Shown piece by piece: positions 56,768 through 64,000 of a DNA stretch of 64,000 bases. The notes beneath the pieces are model-generated. The model made no database searches. It was given only the letters and a program-made list of their open reading frames with translations, and was not told where the DNA came from. Within the stretch, counting starts at the first letter, position 1. Each line of letters begins with the position of its first letter. The position numbers were made by a program, and so were the translations under genes. The DNA is taken from NCBI RefSeq assembly GCF_030553075.1, contig NZ_CP130701.1, positions 1,612,001 to 1,676,000 of the forward strand, given 5' to 3'. Source of the DNA: Halomonas sp. I5-271120 (GTDB taxonomy: Bacteria > Pseudomonadota > Gammaproteobacteria > Pseudomonadales > Halomonadaceae).

Positions 56768-57420
56768 ATCAGGCCCTGGTCAACGCCGTGCCCGAGGCCG
56801 TGGCGGCTCGGCTGGATGACGGGCTCGCGGCCCTCGAGATCGCGCCCGAGGCCGGCCAGCGCGAGCGGTTGCTGGGCCTGCTGGCGTTGTTGCACAAGTG
56901 GAATCGCGCCTATAACCTCACCGCGGTACGCTCGCTCGATGATATGGTCACCAAACACCTGATCGACAGCGCCTCGGTGCTTGACCATGTGCACGGCCCG
57001 AGACTGCTCGATGTCGGCGCCGGCCCGGGCCTGCCGGGGCTGGTGCTGGCCATTCTCAAGCCGGAGCTTCAGGTTACGCTGCTCGACAGCAACGGCAAGA
57101 AGGTCCGCTTCCAGCGCCAGGCGGTGTTCGAACTGGGCCTGACCAACGTCACGCCCAGCCAGGCGAGGGTCGAGTCCTTCGAGGCCACGCCCTTCGATCA
57201 GGTGATTTCCCGGGCCTTCGCCAGCCTCGAGGACTTCATCGGCCTGACCGACCCGCTGCTGGCCAAGGACGGTGAATGGCTGGCCATGAAGGGTAAGGCC
57301 AGCGACGAAGAGTTGGCCGCTCTGCCTGACGGGGTGACTCTCGTCGAGCGACGCGCCCTGGCCGTGCCTGGCGAGGAAGGCGCGCGCCACCTGCTGACGC
57401 TGGCCCGCCGTACCGACTGA
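56764..57420 (+). CDS. rsmG: 16S rRNA (guanine527-N7)-methyltransferase RsmG
   Basis: The 218-residue SAM enzyme carries [25 protein letters not shown], with the SAM-binding [17 protein letters not shown], and [16 protein letters not shown]. Loss of the modification gives low-level streptomycin resistance in other bacteria. It is translationally coupled to mnmG and followed by parA. Confidence 0.96.
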   Translation: MNQALVNAVPEAVAARLDDGLAALEIAPEAGQRERLLGLLALLHKWNRAYNLTAVRSLDDMVTKHLIDSASVLDHVHGPRLLDVGAGPGLPGLVLAILKPELQVTLLDSNGKKVRFQRQAVFELGLTNVTPSQARVESFEATPFDQVISRAFASLEDFIGLTDPLLAKDGEWLAMKGKASDEELAALPDGVTLVERRALAVPGEEGARHLLTLARRTD

Positions 57421-57482
57421 GACAGCGCTGCAATGCGACCACCAAGGCTGCCCCGGTTTTCAGGGAGCCGGACCCAGGAAGG

Positions 57483-58262
57483 ATGCCGCTCGTGACCAAG
57501 ATCATCGCCTTGACCAACCAGAAGGGCGGGGTGGGCAAGACCACCACGGCCGTCAATCTCGCCGCCAGCCTGGCGGCGCTCGACCGCCGCGTGCTGCTGG
57601 TCGACCTCGATCCTCAGGGCCATGCCACTATGGGCAGCGGCGTCGACAAGCACGAGCTCGACGGCAGCGTCCTCGACGTGCTGCTTGGCGATAAACGGGC
57701 CTCCGAAGTGATCCTGGACTGCCCCGTCGCCGGCTATGCGCTACTGCCCGGCAACGGCGACCTGACCGCCGCCGAGGTGGCGCTACTCGATCGCGAACAG
57801 GGCCGCGAGCGCTGCCTGCATAACGCCATCCAGAGCGTGGCGAGCGAGTATGACGTGGTACTGATCGACAGCCCTCCCTCGCTCAACATGCTCACCGTCA
57901 ACGCCCTGACCGCCGCCCACGGCGTGCTGATTCCGCTGCAGTGCGAGTTCTATGCGCTCGAGGGCCTCTCCGCGCTGCTCGATACCGTCGAGCAGCTGCA
58001 GGCAAGCGTCAATCCAAGCCTCGAGGTGCTGGGCATCGTGCGCACCATGTTCGATGCGCGTAACAGCCTGACCCGCGATGTCAGCAAGCAGCTGATGGAC
58101 TACTTCGGCGATGGCCTGCTCAAGACCACCATCCCCCGCAACGTGCGCGTCGCCGAGGCCCCAAGCCACGGCTTGCCGGTGACCAAATATGCCCGCTTCT
58201 CCCGCGGCAGCCAGGCCTATCGGGTGCTGGCCAAGGAGCTGATTCGTCGTCAGCTGATCTAG
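57483..58262 (+). CDS. parA: Chromosome partitioning ATPase ParA (Soj)
   Basis: The 259-residue ATPase has a deviant Walker A ALTNQKGGVGKTTTAVNLAA, LLVDLDPQGHATMGSG and VVLIDSPPSLNMLTVNAL. RNVRVAEAPSHGLPVTKYA near the end is typical of Soj. It works with ParB and parS to separate origins. The start is the ATG at 57483 or the GTG three codons on. Its cognate parS-like sites are clustered 33-37 kb to the left. Confidence 0.95.
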   Translation: MPLVTKIIALTNQKGGVGKTTTAVNLAASLAALDRRVLLVDLDPQGHATMGSGVDKHELDGSVLDVLLGDKRASEVILDCPVAGYALLPGNGDLTAAEVALLDREQGRERCLHNAIQSVASEYDVVLIDSPPSLNMLTVNALTAAHGVLIPLQCEFYALEGLSALLDTVEQLQASVNPSLEVLGIVRTMFDARNSLTRDVSKQLMDYFGDGLLKTTIPRNVRVAEAPSHGLPVTKYARFSRGSQAYRVLAKELIRRQLI

Positions 58263-58389
58263 CCGCCTTAACTGACTAGACCGTAATGTCAGCGAAGTGG
58301 CGGTAATGCATGGCCTGACACCGCGCCCGAGTAGCCAATGATGGCTGCGCGGGGGACTGAAATGTTGGATCGATTTCGAGGATTGCCAG

Positions 58390-59319
58390 ATGACGCGTAA
58401 GCGAGCCCTGGGACGAGGCCTGGATGCCCTGATCGGTGCCGGTTCCCGCCATCGTTCTCTTCAGCCCGATGAGACTCTTGACGCTGCCGACGGCGAGGCC
58501 ATGGTGCCGATCGATGCCGCGGAAGATCTCGCCCCGCAGGATCAGGAGCGACTCGAACGCCTGCCGCTCGGACAGCTGACCCGAGGCAAATACCAGCCGC
58601 GCCGCGACATCCAGCCCGAGGCGCTTGAGGAACTGGCCGACTCGATCCGCGCCCAGGGGGTGATGCAGCCCATCGTGGTGCGCCCGATCGATGCCAACCG
58701 TTACGAGATCATCGCCGGTGAGCGGCGCTGGCGTGCCGCGCAGTTGGCCGAGCTCGACGTCATCCCCGCGGTCATTCGTGAGGTCAGCGACCAGGTCGCC
58801 CTGGCCCTGGCGGTCATCGAGAACATCCAGCGCGAGAACCTTAACCCGGTCGAAGAGGCCATGGCCCTCAAGCGCTTGCAGGACGAATTCGAGCTGACCC
58901 AGCAGCAGGTCGCCGATGCCGTGGGCAAGTCGCGGGCCCAGGTCGCCAACCTGATGCGCCTTCTGTCGCTGGACCCGGAAGTGCAGACCCTGCTCGAGCG
59001 CGGCGATCTGGACATGGGCCATGCCCGCGCCCTGCTGGCACTGTCCGGCGCGGCTCAGCGCTCGGCGGCTCACGAGGTGGTCGACAAGGACCTGACGGTG
59101 CGCGCGACCGAAGCACTGGTGAAGCAACTGCTCGAAGGCGCACCGGCCAAGCCCGACAGCCAGCCGCGCTCGACTGACGTGGTGCGCCTCGAGAATCAGC
59201 TCGGCGAGCTGCTGGGTGCCCCGGTGAAGATCCAGCACGGGCGCAGTGGCAAGGGCCGCCTGACCATTCGCTATACCAGTCTCGATGAGCTGGACGGCAT
59301 CCTTGGCCATATCCGCTAG
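58390..59319 (+). CDS. parB: Chromosome partitioning protein ParB (Spo0J)
   Basis: The 309-residue DNA-binding CTPase-type protein has an N-terminal KRALGRGLDALIGAG, LPLGQLTRGKYQPRRDI and the CTP-binding EIIAGERRWRAAQLA. The HTH LTQQQVADAVGKSRAQVANLMRLL and a C-terminal dimer region follow. It loads at parS. It is 127 bases after parA. Confidence 0.96.
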   Translation: MTRKRALGRGLDALIGAGSRHRSLQPDETLDAADGEAMVPIDAAEDLAPQDQERLERLPLGQLTRGKYQPRRDIQPEALEELADSIRAQGVMQPIVVRPIDANRYEIIAGERRWRAAQLAELDVIPAVIREVSDQVALALAVIENIQRENLNPVEEAMALKRLQDEFELTQQQVADAVGKSRAQVANLMRLLSLDPEVQTLLERGDLDMGHARALLALSGAAQRSAAHEVVDKDLTVRATEALVKQLLEGAPAKPDSQPRSTDVVRLENQLGELLGAPVKIQHGRSGKGRLTIRYTSLDELDGILGHIR

Positions 59320-59325
59320 GCGCAA

Positions 59326-59356
59326 AAAAGCCGTACATTCGGCTTGGCTTCTTTTA
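59326..59356 (+). terminator. Weak terminator after parB
   Basis: AAGCCG and CGGCTT pair with a 6-base loop, followed by GGCTTCTTTT. Confidence 0.4.
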
Positions 59357-59439
59357 GCAAGCTAACGTGATTTGTCGACGTTTAGCGGGCTATTGGTCGT
59401 CTACTGAAGCAATATCGTACAAAATCGCGATAGCTTTGG

Positions 59440-59468
59440 TTGAAGCCGCCAAGGGCCTTCCCTATAAT
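59440..59468 (+). promoter_or_regulatory. Sigma-70 promoter of the atp operon
   Basis: TTGAAG (59440-59445) and a perfect TATAAT (59463-59468) are spaced by exactly 17 bases, about 80 bases before the atpI start. Confidence 0.78.
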
Positions 59469-59548
59469 CGCGCCGGAGTTTGTCGTGAGTTTTAGCGGCA
59501 AAAACGGACAGACGATAGCGTGAGACGACGCGAGGCAGGGGATTACCG

Positions 59549-60813
<1,265 letters not shown>

Positions 60814-60863
60814 GCTTCACAACCGATAACCCTTAAACCCTTAACCCTTAACCATTTGACTGA

Positions 60864-61127
<264 letters not shown>

Positions 61128-61191
61128 ATTGCGACGGTCTCAAGACCCGTCGTGATCTTAACCCCAAACCTGTGACGCGAGAGGTGCCGGC

Positions 61192-61662
61192 GTGAATCTG
61201 AACCTTACCCTGATCGGCCAGGCCATTGCCTTTGCGGTCTTCGTCTGGTTCTGCATGAAGTTTGTCTGGCCGCCGGTCATGCAAGCTCTGCAGGAGCGCC
61301 AGAAGAAGATCGCCGATGGCCTGGACGCTGCCAGCCGCGCGACACGCGACCTCGAGGTGGCCCAAGAAGAGGCCAACGAGACACTGCGTGAGAGCAAGGA
61401 ACAGGCAGCAGAAATCCTGGACCAGGCCCACAAGCGGTCCAGCCAGATGATCGAGGAAGCACGTGAGCAGGCTCGCCAAGAAGGCGATCGCATGATCACC
61501 TCTGCCAAGTCCGAGATCGAGCAGGAAGTGAACCGCGCGAAGGAAGAGCTGCGTGCGCAGGTATCGCGCCTCGCCATTGCTGGTGCGGAGCGTATCCTGG
61601 AATCCTCCATCGACGAGAAGAAGCACAGCGAACTTGTCGACAAACTCGCCAAAGAGCTTTGA
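61192..61662 (+). CDS. atpF: ATP synthase subunit b
   Basis: The 156-residue stator subunit has one N-terminal membrane segment ([24 protein letters not shown]), then a long charged helix with heptad pattern to the end. The start is GTG at 61192. Confidence 0.96.
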   Translation: MNLNLTLIGQAIAFAVFVWFCMKFVWPPVMQALQERQKKIADGLDAASRATRDLEVAQEEANETLRESKEQAAEILDQAHKRSSQMIEEAREQARQEGDRMITSAKSEIEQEVNRAKEELRAQVSRLAIAGAERILESSIDEKKHSELVDKLAKEL

Positions 61663-61673
61663 GGAGGTGACCC

Positions 61674-62213
61674 ATGGCGGAAATGTCTACCGTCGCACGT
61701 CCTTACGCTAAAGCGGCCTTCGAATATGCGCTTGGCAAGAAGGCGCTCGACGAATGGTCCGGCATGCTGGCAACGCTTGCGCAGGTCGCCCAAGATGGCG
61801 ACGTGCGTGAGCGGGTACTGAGTAATCCTCAGCTGACCAGCACCCAGAAAGCGGACCTGCTCCTCGATCTTTGCGGCGACGCCGTGAACGACGAGGTCGG
61901 CAATTTCCTGCGCCAGGTCGGCTCCAAGGGACGCCTGGCCGCGCTGCCGGCAATTGCCGAGAAGTTCGAGCTGCTCAAGGCCCAGCAAGAAAAGCGCATG
62001 GACGTGAATATCGTCTCTGCCTTTGCGCTGGACGACGCGCAGCAAGAAACGCTCGCGAGTGCACTGGCCAAGCGTCTGAACCGCGAAATCTCCATTACCA
62101 CTCAGGTGGATTCCACCCTCCTGGGAGGCGTCATCCTGCGCGCCGGCGACACCGTCATCGACGGGTCGGTGCGCGGTCGACTGAACCGCCTCCACGAGGC
62201 CCTTTCCGCCTGA
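61674..62213 (+). CDS. atpH: ATP synthase subunit delta
   Basis: The 179-residue stalk subunit opens [19 protein letters not shown] and ends with [25 protein letters not shown], the conserved family end. AGGAGG precedes the ATG. Confidence 0.96.
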   Translation: MAEMSTVARPYAKAAFEYALGKKALDEWSGMLATLAQVAQDGDVRERVLSNPQLTSTQKADLLLDLCGDAVNDEVGNFLRQVGSKGRLAALPAIAEKFELLKAQQEKRMDVNIVSAFALDDAQQETLASALAKRLNREISITTQVDSTLLGGVILRAGDTVIDGSVRGRLNRLHEALSA

Positions 62214-62229
62214 GTCTGAGGGACATGGC

Positions 62230-63774
62230 ATGCAGCAACTGAATCCTTCCGAGATCAGCGACATCATCAAGCAGCGTATCGAAAAGCTGGATGTCGCATC
62301 TGAAGCCCGTAACGAGGGCACCATCGTCAGCGTGTCTGACGGTATCGTGAAGATCCACGGTCTGGCCGACGCAATGTTCGGCGAGATGATCGAGTTCCCC
62401 GGCGGCATCTTCGGCATGACGCTGAACCTCGAGCGGGATAGCGTCGGCGCGGTAGTGCTCGGCGACTATCAGCAGCTCGAAGAGGGCATGACCGCTCAAT
62501 GTACCGGTCGCGTTCTCGAGGTGCCGGTGGGCCCGGAGCTGATCGGCCGCGTGGTCGATGCGCTGGGTAACCCCATCGATGGCAAGGGCGACATCAACGC
62601 CAAGCTGACCGATGCGGTAGAAAAGGTCGCGCCGGGCGTCATCACCCGTCAGTCCGTCGACGAGCCGATCCAGACCGGTCTCAAGTCCATCGACGCCATG
62701 GTGCCGATCGGCCGCGGTCAGCGTGAGCTGATCATCGGCGACCGTCAGATTGGTAAGTCGGCGATCGCCATCGACGCGATCATCAACCAGAAAGGCAAGG
62801 GCATCACCTGTGTCTACGTGGCGATCGGTCAGAAGCAGTCGACCATTGCCAACGTGGTGCGCAAGCTCGAAGAGCACGGTGCCATGGAGCACACCATCGT
62901 GGTGGCGGCCGGCGCAGCCGACCCGGCCCCGATGCAGTTCCTCGCCGCCTACGCTGGTTGCACCATGGGCGAATACTTCCGCGACCGTGGCGAAGACGCC
63001 ATGATCGTCTACGACGACCTGTCCAAGCAGGCCGTGGCTTACCGCCAGACCTCGCTGCTGCTGCGTCGTCCGCCGGGTCGTGAAGCCTTCCCGGGTGACG
63101 TCTTCTATCTCCACTCTCGTCTGCTGGAGCGCGCTGCGCGCGTCAACGCCGACTACGTGGAGAAGTTCACCAACGGTGAAGTCAAGGGCAAGACCGGCTC
63201 GCTGACCGCCCTGCCGATCATCGAGACCCAGGGCGGCGACGTCTCGGCGTTCGTTCCGACCAACGTGATCTCCATCACTGACGGTCAGATCTTCCTCGAG
63301 ACCAACCTGTTCAACTCGGGCATCCGTCCGGCGATCAACGCCGGTCTGTCGGTATCCCGTGTCGGCGGCTCGGCCCAGACCAAGATCGTCAAGAAGCTCG
63401 GCGGCAGCGTGCGTCTGGCCCTGGCTCAGTACCGTGAGCTGGCGGCGTTCTCGCAGTTCGCTTCCGACCTCGACGACGCGACCCGCAAGCAGCTTGAACA
63501 CGGTCAGCGCGTCACCGAGCTGATGAAGCAGAAACAGTACTCGCCGATGTCCGTGGCCGAGATGGCGCTGTCCCTGTACGCCGCCAACGAAGGCTTCCTG
63601 GACGATGTCGACGTGAGCAAGGTGCTCGACTTCGAGCATGCCCTGCATGCCTACATGAAGGCCGAACACAGCGATCTGCTCGACACGATCAATGCCAGCG
63701 GCGACTACAACGACGAGATCAAGTCAGGCCTCAAGGCCGGTCTCGAGAAGTTCAAGGCCACTCAGAGCTGGTGA
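62230..63774 (+). CDS. atpA: ATP synthase subunit alpha
   Basis: The 514-residue F1 subunit opens [20 protein letters not shown]. The P-loop is [14 protein letters not shown] (Ile and Ser where E. coli has Thr and Thr). It also has [21 protein letters not shown] and the [21 protein letters not shown] segment. Length is normal. Confidence 0.98.
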   Translation: MQQLNPSEISDIIKQRIEKLDVASEARNEGTIVSVSDGIVKIHGLADAMFGEMIEFPGGIFGMTLNLERDSVGAVVLGDYQQLEEGMTAQCTGRVLEVPVGPELIGRVVDALGNPIDGKGDINAKLTDAVEKVAPGVITRQSVDEPIQTGLKSIDAMVPIGRGQRELIIGDRQIGKSAIAIDAIINQKGKGITCVYVAIGQKQSTIANVVRKLEEHGAMEHTIVVAAGAADPAPMQFLAAYAGCTMGEYFRDRGEDAMIVYDDLSKQAVAYRQTSLLLRRPPGREAFPGDVFYLHSRLLERAARVNADYVEKFTNGEVKGKTGSLTALPIIETQGGDVSAFVPTNVISITDGQIFLETNLFNSGIRPAINAGLSVSRVGGSAQTKIVKKLGGSVRLALAQYRELAAFSQFASDLDDATRKQLEHGQRVTELMKQKQYSPMSVAEMALSLYAANEGFLDDVDVSKVLDFEHALHAYMKAEHSDLLDTINASGDYNDEIKSGLKAGLEKFKATQSW

Positions 63775-63850
63775 TTTCCCGGCCCGGTCAGGGCGTGTCC
63801 CGGCCGGGCCACGGATAGTTCTGAGGGCCACGAACGAAAGGTAGATCGCT

Positions 63851-64000
63851 ATGGCAGCTGGAAAAGAGATACGCACCCAGATCGGGAGCATCAAGAATAC
63901 GCAGAAGATTACCAGCGCCATGGAAATGGTCGCTGCATCGAAAATGCGTAAAGCCCAGGAGCGCATGTCGGCCAGCCAGCCGTATGCGCGCCAGATCCGC
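63851..64000 (+). CDS. atpG: ATP synthase subunit gamma (5' part; runs off window)
   Basis: The first 50 codons read [20 protein letters not shown] then [19 protein letters not shown], the conserved rotor-helix start of the gamma subunit. It continues the atp operon beyond the right edge. Confidence 0.95.
   Translation, partial: MAAGKEIRTQIGSIKNTQKITSAMEMVAASKMRKAQERMSASQPYARQIR

Overview
The window is a GC-rich gammaproteobacterial chromosome segment, most like Halomonas or a related Halomonadaceae genus. This is inferred from gene content, gene order and protein wording; no database search was possible. It covers the replication-origin neighbourhood. dnaA-dnaN-recF-gyrB run leftward from about 27.7 kb, and rpmH-rnpA-yidC-mnmE run rightward from 28.3 kb. 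mnmG-rsmG-parA-parB-atpIBEFHAG start at 54.9 kb and run off the right edge inside atpG.

Layout. 0-7 kb: ubiH (cut by the left edge), pepP, a YgfB family gene, zapA, 6S RNA, 5-formyl-THF cyclo-ligase, a 31-residue membrane peptide gene with its own promoter and terminator, ilvA and rpiA. 7-17 kb: lipopolysaccharide inner-core locus (waaA, hldE, OpsX-like GT9, KdkA-like kinase, GT90, relic GT4 end, second GT9, waaE-like GT2, waaF, hldD). 17-21.4 kb: glyQS, a Crp/Fnr C-terminal relic and gmhB. Seven 16-bp parS-like palindromes lie between 20.1 and 24.6 kb. 21.5-32.1 kb: the gyrB-recF-dnaN-dnaA and rpmH-rnpA-yidC-mnmE arms with a DnaA-box region between them.

32.2-54.3 kb separates mnmE from mnmG, which are much closer in Pseudomonas-type origin regions. 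It holds rlmJ, an OmpA-like lipoprotein, hemW-rdgB, the accessory block described next, an APH-like/P-loop kinase fusion, hemL-thiE-thiD-hemJ, a ClC antiporter, argC, erpA and glnHPQ. A second, denser DnaA-box cluster with an AT-rich tract lies just upstream of mnmG, so the window has two candidate origin regions about 26 kb apart.

The most interesting region is 36.1-42.9 kb, which is visibly more AT-rich in part. A CsgD-like LuxR regulator and a VpsR-like sigma-54 activator stand beside an outer-membrane beta-barrel gene. These face a four-gene operon encoding a very glycine-rich exported protein, a small exported protein, an exported C39-type cysteine peptidase with Q/C/H/D intact, and another exported protein carrying a double-glycine motif. 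A near-consensus -24/-12 promoter precedes the operon. I read this as a secreted fibre or functional-amyloid system analogous to Fap, with biofilm-type regulation. The parts are seen in the sequence; the function is inference.
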